A DNA stretch of 16,454 nt from an uncultured Alphaproteobacteria bacterium (GCA_934271195.1 CAKQRB010000020.1:1-16454); one strand, 5' to 3'; counted from the stretch's first letter, positions 6,473 to 14,037 are shown. A program made the numbers and translations. The notes: generated by a model not told the origin, from the letters alone.

Positions 6473-7264
6473 ATGAAGGAAATTTGGGAACAGCTTTGCA
6501 GTGAGTTGAAAAACTACTGCCGGCAATATGGTTTTAGTGACGTTATTCTCGGGCTTTCCGGCGGACTGGATTCGGCCATTACCGCCGTTCTGGCAGCAGA
6601 CGCGCTGGGACCGGAACACGTTCATGCCGTGATGATGCGTACCAAATATACCTCCAAGCTTAGTTTGTTGATAGCAAAAAAAATAGCAAAATACAATGCT
6701 ATAGATTATAAAGTTCTCAAAATTCAAAAGCTCGTAGACAATCAGGAAAAGTTTTTGACCGAGGCCTTTGGCACGACACCGAATGCTTTGGTGATAGAAA
6801 ACCTGCAGGCGCGGGAACGCGGCAAAATCCTGATGGCCTATGCCAACCAATATAATTATCTGGTTTTGGCCTGTGGCAACAAGTCGGAAGCCGCTATGGG
6901 ATATTGCACCCTGTATGGCGACACCTGCGGCGGTTTAATGCCGATTGGCGACCTGTATAAAAGTCAGATTTTTGAGCTGGCCAAATGGCGTAACAAAATT
7001 TCCGCCGTCCTTCCGAAAGAAGTTATTGAGCGGGCTCCCAGCGCCGAACTTGCTGAAAACCAGAAAGACGAAGACACGTTGCCGCCTTATGCCATTTTGG
7101 ATAAGATTTTGAAGATGTATATTGACGGACAAAAATCCCAAAAAGACATCATTGCCGCCGGCTTTGATGATAAAATGACGGAATGGATAATTAAACGCTA
7201 TAAACAGCAAAATTTTAAACGCCGACAATTGCCTCAGGCTATTGAGATAAAGAATATCGGCTGA
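6473..7264 (+). CDS. nadE: NAD(+) synthetase domain protein without glutaminase domain
   Basis: A 263-residue NAD synthetase, the last step of NAD biosynthesis: nicotinate adenine dinucleotide is adenylated and amidated. The ATP-pyrophosphatase loop SGGLDS is at residues 29-34. The downstream motifs ENLQARERG, GNKSEAAMGY, YGDTCGGLMPIGDLYKS, APSAEL and QKDEDTLPPY are those of the synthetase half of the large glutamine-dependent enzymes. Yet the ~280-residue nitrilase-type glutaminase domain that normally precedes it is absent, so it should use free ammonia or an ammonia-donating partner. I chose ATG 6473 because GGGAG (6461-6465) lies seven bases upstream; a TTG at 6431 in the same frame has no such site. 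It ends shortly after the KRRQLP motif, shorter than the large enzymes. Confidence 0.9.
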   Translation: MKEIWEQLCSELKNYCRQYGFSDVILGLSGGLDSAITAVLAADALGPEHVHAVMMRTKYTSKLSLLIAKKIAKYNAIDYKVLKIQKLVDNQEKFLTEAFGTTPNALVIENLQARERGKILMAYANQYNYLVLACGNKSEAAMGYCTLYGDTCGGLMPIGDLYKSQIFELAKWRNKISAVLPKEVIERAPSAELAENQKDEDTLPPYAILDKILKMYIDGQKSQKDIIAAGFDDKMTEWIIKRYKQQNFKRRQLPQAIEIKNIG

Positions 7265-7271
7265 CAAAAGA

Positions 7272-7300
7272 AGCGCCGCATAATAAATACGGTGCTTTTT
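7272..7300 (+). terminator. nadE terminator
   Basis: AGCGCCG (7272-7278) pairs with CGGTGCT (7290-7296), one G-U pair, followed by TTTTT. It lies eight bases after the nadE stop. Confidence 0.8.
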
Positions 7301-7357
7301 GTCTCAAAATATCAGTTTGAGCAGGATTTTTTGCCGTCAGACGGATAACGGATTCTG

Positions 7358-7392
7358 AAAAAAACAAGGGAAGATAAAATTCTTCCCCTGTT
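7358..7392 (-). terminator. terminator of the nitronate monooxygenase-like gene
   Basis: On the minus strand a 12-bp stem with one mismatch (7392-7381 with 7374-7363, loop 7380-7375) is followed by a run of T formed by the A-run at 7358-7364. It starts eight bases after the stop of the gene ending at 7400. Confidence 0.85.
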
Positions 7393-7399
7393 ATAAAAA

Positions 7400-8788
7400 T
7401 TATTCGCCGTTTTTAATCTTTTCAATCAACTCTTTGACTGACGGAATCCCGTTGCGGTATAACGGATCTGTTGCAAAACGGTAAACCTGATGTCCGGCAA
7501 ACAGCAAATGATCCTTAACGCTGCCTCCGTGCCCGACTTCATACAAAGTCTTGTGAATGCAATAAGATCTCGGATCAGGCAAGCGACCCGTTGTTCCTTT
7601 TGCCTGTGACCAAGTTGAAAACTGGCATTGTGAAAGGCAACCCACACAATTGGCGCGATCTTCTTTCATTTGTATCCAATCTTCCGGTGTCATAAAGACC
7701 ACGGTATTGTCCGGAGTTTCTTTAATCTCAGTCAATCCGGCGTTAATCTGGTTCATGGCTTTTTCTGCGTCTTCCGGCCGGATGAAAATCATCTTGCTGG
7801 CACTTACGTTCAACGGATGTGAGAACTCTTCCGTAGCTTCGTCAGAAAAAGTAATCTCGCCTTTTTTACGTTCTATCAGTTTTTCTAAAAAGGTATTTTT
7901 AATAGCGGAAGAGAAGAAACCGGTCGGACTGAATTTTTGCAAAATCACATCGCCTTTCTTAACCTGTAACATTACCTTTTTCCAGGCATCGGATACCGGA
8001 CTTTCTTTGGTAATCATCGGACGAGTGCCGAACTGAAAGGCAATTTTGCCAATATCAGGATTGTCAATATAATCTTTCCAGTCACTGAGAGACCAGACGC
8101 CGCCGGCTAGAATAATTGGTTTGTCCTGCAAGCCGAGACTGTTCAATATGCGTCGCAACTCAACCAAGCGGTTGTACGGGGTTTCCGGTTTGTCTGGATC
8201 TTCGGCGTTGGAAAGGCCGTTGTGTCCGCCGGCCAGCCACGGGTCTTCATAAACCACGCCGCCGAGATACTCTACAAAGCGATTATAGGCGCGTTTCCAC
8301 AAAACCTGAAAAGCGCGTGCCGAAGACACAATAGGATAATAGTAAACACCAAAACGCGAAGCCAATTCGCCCAGACGATAAGGCAGTCCCGCTCCGCAGG
8401 TCACACCGTTAATCAGGCCTTTGGCTCTTTCCAGAACACCGGTCAGGATTCTCTCTGAATCCGCCAGTTCCCAGAGCATATTCATATGGATTCTTCCGTT
8501 GCCCTTGGAAACTTCGTGGGCAACCTGAGCCTGAGCCACCCCGCCTTTAATGGCATATTCTACCATTTCTTCATGGCGTTCGGTTCTTTTTTTCTTAAAA
8601 AACTTTTCAATAATGACGTTGCCCATGCTGTCATAAAAATCAGGACTGACGCCGGAAAATGTTCCTACGCAGTTTTCATGCGCCCAAGCGCCGGAACTGC
8701 GTCCGTCGCTGGCATTAATTCCTTTTCCGCCCTCAATCAAAGGTAAAACCTCTTTGCCTGAAAGCATAATAGGGTTAAGCTTAATCAA
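7400..8788 (-). CDS. nitronate monooxygenase-like flavoprotein with C-terminal Cys cluster
   Basis: A 462-residue TIM-barrel protein of the nitronate monooxygenase/2-nitropropane dioxygenase family, which bind FMN. Residues 186-191 AGGHNG carry the catalytic-type histidine (H189). IILAGGV (225-231) and FGTRPMITKESPVSDAW (253-269) are the usual phosphate-binding and late barrel segments. It is longer than classical enzymes (~320-380) because of a C-terminal extension with C381, C384, C388 and C410 (C-x2-C-x3-C-x21-C), which may bind a metal or Fe-S centre. The start is TTG at 8788, supported by AAGGA (8800-8796) seven bases upstream; the next in-frame ATG is at 8767. The gene stands alone with its own terminator. 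The true substrate is unknown. Confidence 0.82.
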   Translation of the reverse strand: MIKLNPIMLSGKEVLPLIEGGKGINASDGRSSGAWAHENCVGTFSGVSPDFYDSMGNVIIEKFFKKKRTERHEEMVEYAIKGGVAQAQVAHEVSKGNGRIHMNMLWELADSERILTGVLERAKGLINGVTCGAGLPYRLGELASRFGVYYYPIVSSARAFQVLWKRAYNRFVEYLGGVVYEDPWLAGGHNGLSNAEDPDKPETPYNRLVELRRILNSLGLQDKPIILAGGVWSLSDWKDYIDNPDIGKIAFQFGTRPMITKESPVSDAWKKVMLQVKKGDVILQKFSPTGFFSSAIKNTFLEKLIERKKGEITFSDEATEEFSHPLNVSASKMIFIRPEDAEKAMNQINAGLTEIKETPDNTVVFMTPEDWIQMKEDRANCVGCLSQCQFSTWSQAKGTTGRLPDPRSYCIHKTLYEVGHGGSVKDHLLFAGHQVYRFATDPLYRNGIPSVKELIEKIKNGE

Positions 8789-8823
8789 ATTCGTATCCTT
8801 ATCTAGATTCTAATACATCACCA

Positions 8824-8852
8824 CTCTACAACAAAAAATTTAATTTGTAGAG
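8824..8852. repeat. 8-bp inverted repeat upstream of nitronate monooxygenase-like gene
   Basis: CTCTACAA (8824-8831) and TTGTAGAG (8845-8852) are perfect complements separated by 13 AT-rich bases. It lies 36 bases upstream of the TTG start at 8788 and 49 bases after the kinase stop. No T-run follows on either strand, so an operator is more likely than a terminator. Confidence 0.4.
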
Positions 8853-8901
8853 CAAAAAATAATATATTTCTGAATTTTTTTTATACAACGATATAAGAAT
8901 T

Positions 8902-10362
8902 TTACGGCGCAAGCTCCAACAGCCCAATAGGCAGATTATTGATAGAAACAAGGGCAATGACAATGCAAAGCAGAGCATAAGCCTGCAACATCTGTGTCAG
9001 CGCCCGGTTTTTTAACAACGGAAACTTGTCGCGGTAATGATGATAAAAAACGTTAATCCCCATCATCACAAAAGTCGTTACGATTGCCTGCAGCCCCAAT
9101 CCGATATCGGCAATGCCCGCTGCCGCCGGTTTTAAAATCTGCGAAAGAAAAGTAAAAAACAACATATATAAGATAATGCCGGCAATTGTAAACCTCTGGA
9201 TTTTTGTATCTTCAATAATCTTTTCCGCTTTGTCTTTCTTTAGTTTTTCAACCGAAAGCTCGGATATCGCCATTCCTCTGATTTTTTGCGGGGTTGCTTT
9301 TTGCTTTTTAATGTCTTTCATATCGACAGAAAATTTTTCTTCCACCATGCACAGCCCGCAGCCTTTGGAAGTAAAATAAACATGGTTGTGGTCTTTTTTG
9401 CAGGTTTTCAGGTTATGCATCAGCTTCCAGAGATGTTCCTGCCATTCATAGGCGCTTGGGCGCTCTCCGCCTTTGGTAAAAGCCCGTTCAAAAAGTTCGA
9501 GCGTTTTCTTGTCAAAGTATTCGTGAATACTGTAGGGGTGCGGATTCTGATAACTGTCCGGCCACAGTCCGTAAGCATAGTGATAATTTTCAATCCGGTT
9601 CTGAATGGTTATCATTTTGCCGTCATTTTTTTTCGGAATACCGGAGTAAGGGTGAATACCGTTGTTTAAAAGCCTAAAAATAATCACGGCCAGAGCAAAC
9701 TTGTCTTGTTCTTCGCCCATCTCCTCACAGGAAAGCGCCATACCCTCAGGATAAATATATTCTTCGCTCACAAATTCCGCCGGATAACGGTTTTTTTCGC
9801 CTTTAATCGAAAACCCGTCACAGTCTACCATGGCCACCATCATAGTGTCTTTGTAAACCGAAACGTTTGACGGTTTGAGATCCACGATGTAATGTCCGCA
9901 TTTATGCAGGGAATTTACCATTGACGCGACATTATACGCTGCAAAAATCCGGTATGCGTATTTTTCCGGCAAATGCAGCTTCCGTCGGATGGCTTTTTGC
10001 ATCAGATGGTCAAGAGAAACAGCTTCGCTCATATTGATAAGCGGCATCAGATAACCGACGCAAAATCCGTCTTCATCTTCCAAAATAGCCTCCGGCCAGG
10101 CAATCTGCACGTATTGTACGCCGTTTTTCTCTACGGGTTTGATGTTGGGATTATTCTGCAGCATGGCAATAAGCTTTTGTCGGTTTGTATCGCTTTTTTG
10201 CTTTTTGTGAAAAATTTTTGCCACCGTCTGAGGCTTGTTTTCAACGCTGAATATTTTTCCGGCCGCCCCACCGCGGTTAATCATCTCTTTCAGGCGGATT
10301 TGCTCAAATCTTCCATCGCTGTATAAGGCATTAAATTCTTTTTTGTCTTCCGTATTTTCCAT
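8902..10362 (-). CDS. YegI-like Ser/Thr protein kinase with C-terminal membrane anchor
   Basis: A 486-residue kinase. A Gly-rich loop (RGGAAG, 30-35), ATP lysine K49 in VAKIF, catalytic loop VDLKPSN (160-166, D161) and the variant VDCDGF (179-184, D182 in place of DFG) match the YegI/TerY-P kinase branch. After the kinase domain, C321, H325, H327, C335 and C338 look like a small zinc knuckle. A charged linker and three hydrophobic segments follow (~391-410, 417-440, 457-475), so the kinase should face the cytoplasm from the inner membrane. I chose ATG 10362: it lies seven bases after the phosphatase stop with GAGG overlapping that stop. The frame upstream to 10401 overlaps the phosphatase. 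It is the third member of the triad. Confidence 0.88.
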   Translation of the reverse strand: MENTEDKKEFNALYSDGRFEQIRLKEMINRGGAAGKIFSVENKPQTVAKIFHKKQKSDTNRQKLIAMLQNNPNIKPVEKNGVQYVQIAWPEAILEDEDGFCVGYLMPLINMSEAVSLDHLMQKAIRRKLHLPEKYAYRIFAAYNVASMVNSLHKCGHYIVDLKPSNVSVYKDTMMVAMVDCDGFSIKGEKNRYPAEFVSEEYIYPEGMALSCEEMGEEQDKFALAVIIFRLLNNGIHPYSGIPKKNDGKMITIQNRIENYHYAYGLWPDSYQNPHPYSIHEYFDKKTLELFERAFTKGGERPSAYEWQEHLWKLMHNLKTCKKDHNHVYFTSKGCGLCMVEEKFSVDMKDIKKQKATPQKIRGMAISELSVEKLKKDKAEKIIEDTKIQRFTIAGIILYMLFFTFLSQILKPAAAGIADIGLGLQAIVTTFVMMGINVFYHHYRDKFPLLKNRALTQMLQAYALLCIVIALVSINNLPIGLLELAP

Positions 10363-10369
10363 CTTTGCC

Positions 10370-11113
10370 TCACAGTTTTGCCCACAGCAGAGTTTTATCA
10401 TCTTGGTTAAGTTTACGGGCTTGAGCGTTGTTCAGGGTGTTTGCCAGAGCGCGGCTGGCTTTTTTCTCCGGCTTTTCCGTCAGCAAAAAGTCATGTATTG
10501 GCAGAATAAAACCGTTTTCAATCCGGTCAAAGTCTTTTGAAAAAGCAAAGTTTGTCAATCCGTCGCTCATCAAAAAGATTGTATCCAGACCGGAAAATTC
10601 AGTAAAGCGCAGATTGGTTTTCCAGTTTTTCTGCGTAAAGAAAAAAGTTTCGCAGGAAAAACTGCCGTTTTCGGGTGGAGAAGCAACAAACTGCTGCGGC
10701 ATCCCGTCTTTAAAGGCCAGAGCCGCCCCGTCCCCGATATGAAAAAAACTGCCCTTTTCGCCGTCATGCACCACGCCGACTACCGTTGCGGCAAAATCGT
10801 TAATATGCTCCAGACTTTTTGACTGATTGAGTCGGTGCCTGCATACTTTGCTGCGGGAGATTTCAATGGCTTTTTTTACCGTTTCTTTTAAAGTTTCTGC
10901 CGATGCATTTTTCAAATGGTCAATCAGGGTTTCGCACACGGTTTTTGCGCCGATTTTGCCATATTTGGCAGAACCTGCTCCGTCAGACACCACAGCCACA
11001 AAATTTTTGCCTTTGCGGCAGAATTTGAAAAAATCCTGACAAGGCAGATTTTTGTGATGATGCATCGGGCCCTTTACGCTGGCGGCCACAACTTTGATTC
11101 TTCTATTCTTCAT
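10370..11113 (-). CDS. PP2C-family protein phosphatase (PphC/YegK-like)
   Basis: A 247-residue PPM/PP2C Ser/Thr phosphatase, metal-dependent and cytoplasmic. Metal-binding motifs are visible in order: QD (26-27), SDGAG (43-47), GDG (128-130), SDG (183-185) and the C-terminal QDDKT (D238-D239). In the E. coli YegI/PphC pair the phosphatase removes phosphates from the kinase, and the same opposition is inferred here. I chose ATG 11113, which overlaps the end of the VWA gene by 11 nt and implies translational coupling. A TTG seven codons upstream is possible. It is followed by the kinase after seven bases. Confidence 0.9.
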   Translation of the reverse strand: MKNRRIKVVAASVKGPMHHHKNLPCQDFFKFCRKGKNFVAVVSDGAGSAKYGKIGAKTVCETLIDHLKNASAETLKETVKKAIEISRSKVCRHRLNQSKSLEHINDFAATVVGVVHDGEKGSFFHIGDGAALAFKDGMPQQFVASPPENGSFSCETFFFTQKNWKTNLRFTEFSGLDTIFLMSDGLTNFAFSKDFDRIENGFILPIHDFLLTEKPEKKASRALANTLNNAQARKLNQDDKTLLWAKL

Positions 11114-11789
11114 CCCAGTCGCCGGTGTCCTCAAGCTGATCGGGAATGTTGGGCGCCGCCTTTGAAATACAGGAAACGCTGCGACTGAGCCAGAGGAAGA
11201 ATTCGGTAAACTTCAGTCCTGTCAGGCGCTTTGGCGAATTAATTGAAAATTTTGCCAGTTTTTCAAGATTGGCTTCCTGCGTTCCTACGGCGTGGATCAC
11301 CACTTTTTTGTTCTGTTGGGCATAGCGGCAGCGCTCTGCGGCCTGTTCCCAGTCATAATCTGTCGGTTCGCCGTCGCTGATTAAGAAAATCCACGGCCGC
11401 TTGGAGGTAATCCCGCAGCTGTCATACAAACATTTCTGCTCCTCAATTTTTTTCAGTGCCAAATCCATGGCTTTTCCGAGCGGCGTAAGACCTCCGGCTT
11501 CCATTGTCGGAGCTTCAAAGTTCATGGCGTCCGTCCAGTCGGAAGAAATAATGGCCTCATCTTTGCCAAAAGCTTTGATAATCAGCAACTGCACGCGCGA
11601 ACTTGCGTCAATGTCATCTTTCAGTTCGCGTTCCAAAGCTTTCAGTCCGGCATTAAGTTGTTTAATCGGTTCTCCGCGCATTGATCCGGAACAGTCCAGT
11701 ACCAAGACACAGGGCGTCCGCTCATTGGCATTGTCAGCAAATTCCACATAAGGAATCATATCTTCGGTAAAATCGTCTTCGGCAATCAT
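11103..11789 (-). CDS. VWA-domain protein, TerY/YegL-like
   Basis: A 228-residue protein made almost entirely of a von Willebrand A domain with a complete MIDAS metal site: DCSGSM (32-37), T102 in GGLTPLG, and D139 in ISDGEPTD. The family is TerY/YegL, found with a PP2C phosphatase and a kinase in TerY-phosphorylation triads. It is thought to act as a Mg-dependent binding scaffold, possibly a phosphorylation target. No signal peptide or membrane segment is present, so it is cytoplasmic. A good ribosome site AGGAG lies eight bases before ATG 11789. It is first of the three triad genes and 27 bases after the small lipoprotein gene. Confidence 0.9.
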   Translation of the reverse strand: MIAEDDFTEDMIPYVEFADNANERTPCVLVLDCSGSMRGEPIKQLNAGLKALERELKDDIDASSRVQLLIIKAFGKDEAIISSDWTDAMNFEAPTMEAGGLTPLGKAMDLALKKIEEQKCLYDSCGITSKRPWIFLISDGEPTDYDWEQAAERCRYAQQNKKVVIHAVGTQEANLEKLAKFSINSPKRLTGLKFTEFFLWLSRSVSCISKAAPNIPDQLEDTGDWDEE

Positions 11790-11816
11790 TTCAAAAGCTC
11801 CTGATTAAAATTTGAT

Positions 11817-11948
11817 CTATCTTTTCGGATAGGTGTGCGGATATCCGCTTCCCTCAATCGGGGAAGGCGCCGCCATCTTTCCACAGGCACAGAGCATAAA
11901 TGTTGCCGCCAAAGCAACCAGAATTGTGAGCCGGCATATATTTTTCAT
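11817..11948 (-). CDS. 43-residue LptM-like lipoprotein
   Basis: A small minus-strand ORF. Its hydrophobic N-terminal signal ends in the lipobox L-C-A-C with lipidated Cys22. The mature tail GKMAAPSPIEGSGYPHTYP matches the pattern of LptM/YifL-type lipoproteins (CGKxGPL...P...YP). In E. coli LptM helps the LptD/E lipopolysaccharide translocon mature in the outer membrane; the same job is inferred. AAAAGG lies upstream of ATG 11948. It is the first gene before the VWA-PP2C-kinase triad with only 27 bases between, so it may be co-transcribed. The homologue in many genomes sits near lysA or argH instead. Confidence 0.75.
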   Translation of the reverse strand: MKNICRLTILVALAATFMLCACGKMAAPSPIEGSGYPHTYPKR

Positions 11949-11968
11949 GATTATAAACCTTTTGCTTG

Positions 11969-11997
11969 TTTACTTAAACTGAGAATAATTATATACT
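11969..11997 (+). promoter_or_regulatory. promoter of the TlpA-like gene
   Basis: TTTACT (11969-11974) and TATACT (11992-11997) are separated by 17 nt. The start would be near 12004, about 38 nt ahead of ATG 12042. It overlaps the divergent minus-strand promoter. Confidence 0.5.
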
Positions 11998-12017
11998 ACA
12001 AACACAGTAAAGATTAA
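11988..12017 (-). promoter_or_regulatory. possible promoter of the lipoprotein-triad operon
   Basis: On the minus strand TTAATC (12017-12012) and a consensus TATAAT (11993-11988) are separated by 18 nt. The -35 is poor. The -10 boxes of the two divergent promoters share bases 11992-11993, so initiation in the two directions should interfere. Confidence 0.35.
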
Positions 12018-12041
12018 AAGTAAATATTAAGTTATTAAGCG

Positions 12042-12575
12042 ATGATAAAAAGAACGGCTCTTACATTTATTTTCAGTCTGTGTTTCGCTTTTTCGGCTTT
12101 TGCAAAAAAAGATGGAAACGTAAATATATATGATCACCCGCGAGAGGCGCCGCAGGTTCCTTTTTATGCGTCAGACGGTCGGGCGGTTGTTATGGACGAT
12201 TTTAAAGGAAACTTTGTACTGCTGATGAACTGGTCGCGGGACTGCAGCCCCTGCGTCAATGAGCTTGGAGGCCTGAACGAATTTTACAAACAAACCAAAG
12301 ACAATGGCATAACGCTGTTAATGCTTTCGCCGTCGCGGGAGTGGAAAAATACCGCTGAGCAAAGCCGCTTTCTCAAAGAATATGATGCGCCGGATCTGCC
12401 TTTTTATACTGATAAAGACGGCAAACTGGCGGCGGCGTTTGGCGTTTTCACCTCTCCCCATACCGTGTTGTTCAACAAAAGAGGGCAGGAAATCGGCCGG
12501 ATTCGCGGCTCAGCCGAATGGAACGATCCGCGCGTGATTGAATATATTTACAAACTTAAAGCAGAAAATAACTAA
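12042..12575 (+). CDS. secreted TlpA-like thioredoxin-fold protein
   Basis: A 177-residue periplasmic redoxin. Residues 1-21 are a signal peptide ending AFA. The redox centre is CSPC (68-71) in NWSRDCSPCVNEL, with the VLLMNW strand before it and the cis-Pro loop FTSPHTVLFN near residues 136-145. TlpA/ResA-type proteins reduce disulfides on apocytochromes or other exported proteins. No cytochrome biogenesis gene is adjacent, so the partner is unknown. No obvious ribosome site precedes ATG 12042, although the signal peptide supports this start. It is followed by gpt after 12 bases. Confidence 0.85.
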   Translation: MIKRTALTFIFSLCFAFSAFAKKDGNVNIYDHPREAPQVPFYASDGRAVVMDDFKGNFVLLMNWSRDCSPCVNELGGLNEFYKQTKDNGITLLMLSPSREWKNTAEQSRFLKEYDAPDLPFYTDKDGKLAAAFGVFTSPHTVLFNKRGQEIGRIRGSAEWNDPRVIEYIYKLKAENN

Positions 12576-12587
12576 AGAGAAAATAAT

Positions 12588-13025
12588 ATGACAGATAAAA
12601 TACGCCTCAACTGGGAAGAATTCCATCAAGATGTAAAAAACTTGTGTGCCAAAATCAAACAAAGCGGAGAATATGACAAACTGGTTGCCATCAGCCGCGG
12701 CGGTCTGATTCCGGCCGGTATTATTGCCTATGAACTGAATATCCGAAATTCTTCCGTCATTAACATTGCCACTTATGTCGGCTCTTCTCATCTCAAGCTT
12801 GACGAAGTTGATTGTCCGGAGCACGTTGGCAAAGTTGATGAAAAAACGCTGATTATTGATGATCTGGCTGACAGCGGCCAGACTTTCAGAGTCATGCGCC
12901 GTCAGTTTCCGCAGGGCAAATATGTCACGGTTTATGCCAAAGAAAAAGGCAAAGAAGAAGTTGATATTTTTGCCAGAGAACTTCCGGAAAAATGGATTGT
13001 TTTTCCGTGGGATGTGGAAGAATAA
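12588..13025 (+). CDS. gpt: xanthine (xanthine-guanine) phosphoribosyltransferase
   Basis: A 145-residue type I phosphoribosyltransferase of purine salvage. It joins xanthine, guanine or hypoxanthine to PRPP in the cytoplasm. The PRPP loop IIDDLADSGQT is at 89-99. The early AISRGGLIPAG (35-44) and the C-terminal WIVFPWDVEE are hallmarks of Gpt. Length is close to the E. coli enzyme (152). It lies 12 bases after the TlpA-like gene and is likely co-transcribed, then ends at a strong terminator. Confidence 0.92.
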   Translation: MTDKIRLNWEEFHQDVKNLCAKIKQSGEYDKLVAISRGGLIPAGIIAYELNIRNSSVINIATYVGSSHLKLDEVDCPEHVGKVDEKTLIIDDLADSGQTFRVMRRQFPQGKYVTVYAKEKGKEEVDIFARELPEKWIVFPWDVEE

Positions 13026-13046
13026 ATTTATAAGCCGAAAATTAAG

Positions 13047-13073
13047 AAAGGGAGATTAAAGTCTCCCTTTTTT
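13047..13073. terminator. terminator after gpt, possibly bidirectional
   Basis: AAAGGGAGA (13047-13055) pairs perfectly with TCTCCCTTT (13062-13070), a 9-bp stem followed by more T up to 13073. The converging dnaJ-like gene ends at 13073, so the same stem could stop it from the other side. Confidence 0.85.
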
Positions 13074-14002
13074 CAAAAGTTTCTGACAATGCTTTCCGGC
13101 ATATCGGCCAAAGCTTTTTCCAGTTCCGGATTCGGTGTTTTTGGTGCTACAATCCGCAATGTAACAATTTCATCGCCTTGACCGGAACGACCCTTAATGC
13201 CTTTGCCTTTCAACCGCAACTTTTCACCGCTGGAAGAGTAAGGCGGAATGGTTACGGCAACTTTGCCTGAAATTGTCGGAACGGTAATTTTGCCGCCTAA
13301 GACCGCTTCTTTAATGCTGACGGGAATCTCAATCAGCACATTCAGCCCGTCGGCTTCAAAATAAGGATGTTTGCTGACATTCAGCGTAATCAGCACATCG
13401 CCGTTTGCCCCGCCGTTCGGGCTGGTCATGCCAAGACCTTTCAACCGCAAAGTTTGTCCGTCGGTTGTTCCTGCCGGAATCTTGACGTTAATGTTTTTGC
13501 CTTGCAGAGAAACGGATTTTTCTGCGCCGAGCGCGGCTGACAAGAAGTCAATCCGCATGGTGTAAGAAATGTCTTCGCCTTTGCGCGGCCGGCGCGAAGT
13601 CTGGGAAAATCCCTGAAAACCGCCGGCACCCCCGCCGCCGAACTGGGAAAAAATATCTTCTCCGAAAATGGAGGAAAAATCAAAATTTCCGGCACCGCCG
13701 GCAAAACCGCCGCTAAACGGATTCCCTGAAGCGCCTGCGCCGGAATATGCCCCGTACCCGCCTGCGCCGAAACCTGTCGGCTTGCCTTCCTCGTCAATCT
13801 CTTTATTGTCGTATTTTTTTCTTTTTTCTTTGTCGCCGAGCACTTCATAAGCAGCATTAACTTCTTTGAATTTTTCGGCCGCTTCTTTGTTGTCTTTGTT
13901 CAAATCGGGATGATATTTGCGTGCCAGCTTTCGAAAAGCCGATTTTATCTCGGAATCCGAAGCTGTTTTTGCAACGCCTAAAACCTGATATAAGTCTTTC
14001 AT
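13073..14002 (-). CDS. DnaJ-family co-chaperone, CbpA type
   Basis: A 309-residue J-domain protein. Residues 1-~68 are the J domain with the HPD motif at 31-33, which stimulates the ATPase of DnaK. A long Gly/Phe-rich linker (~74-140) follows, then the two-part C-terminal substrate-binding domain (~145-300) with GTTDGQTLRLKGLG and YSSSGEKLRLKGKG repeats. The four CxxCxGxG zinc repeats of true DnaJ are absent, so it is the CbpA (class B) type. I chose ATG 14002, the usual MKDLYxVLGV start; a TTG nine bases upstream is in frame. A good promoter lies at 14038-14066. dnaK is not in the window. Confidence 0.9.
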   Translation of the reverse strand: MKDLYQVLGVAKTASDSEIKSAFRKLARKYHPDLNKDNKEAAEKFKEVNAAYEVLGDKEKRKKYDNKEIDEEGKPTGFGAGGYGAYSGAGASGNPFSGGFAGGAGNFDFSSIFGEDIFSQFGGGGAGGFQGFSQTSRRPRKGEDISYTMRIDFLSAALGAEKSVSLQGKNINVKIPAGTTDGQTLRLKGLGMTSPNGGANGDVLITLNVSKHPYFEADGLNVLIEIPVSIKEAVLGGKITVPTISGKVAVTIPPYSSSGEKLRLKGKGIKGRSGQGDEIVTLRIVAPKTPNPELEKALADMPESIVRNF

Positions 14003-14037
14003 TAATCTCAACCTGCCTTTTTTCTCTTTTATATTAT

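Noticed and set aside
8773..8784. Third TTAAGCTTAA copy, like the operator arms at 259-300
   Set aside because: It lies in the first codons of the nitronate monooxygenase-like gene, encoding Ile-Lys-Leu-Asn, and is single rather than paired; probably chance.
8902..11789. Full tellurite-resistance (ter) operon
   Set aside because: No TerB, TerC, TerD or TerZ-like gene is found nearby; only the phosphorylation triad is present.
11835..12017. 60-residue + strand ORF opposite the small lipoprotein
   Set aside because: It has no ribosome site and is antisense to the better-supported lipoprotein gene; it also covers both promoters.
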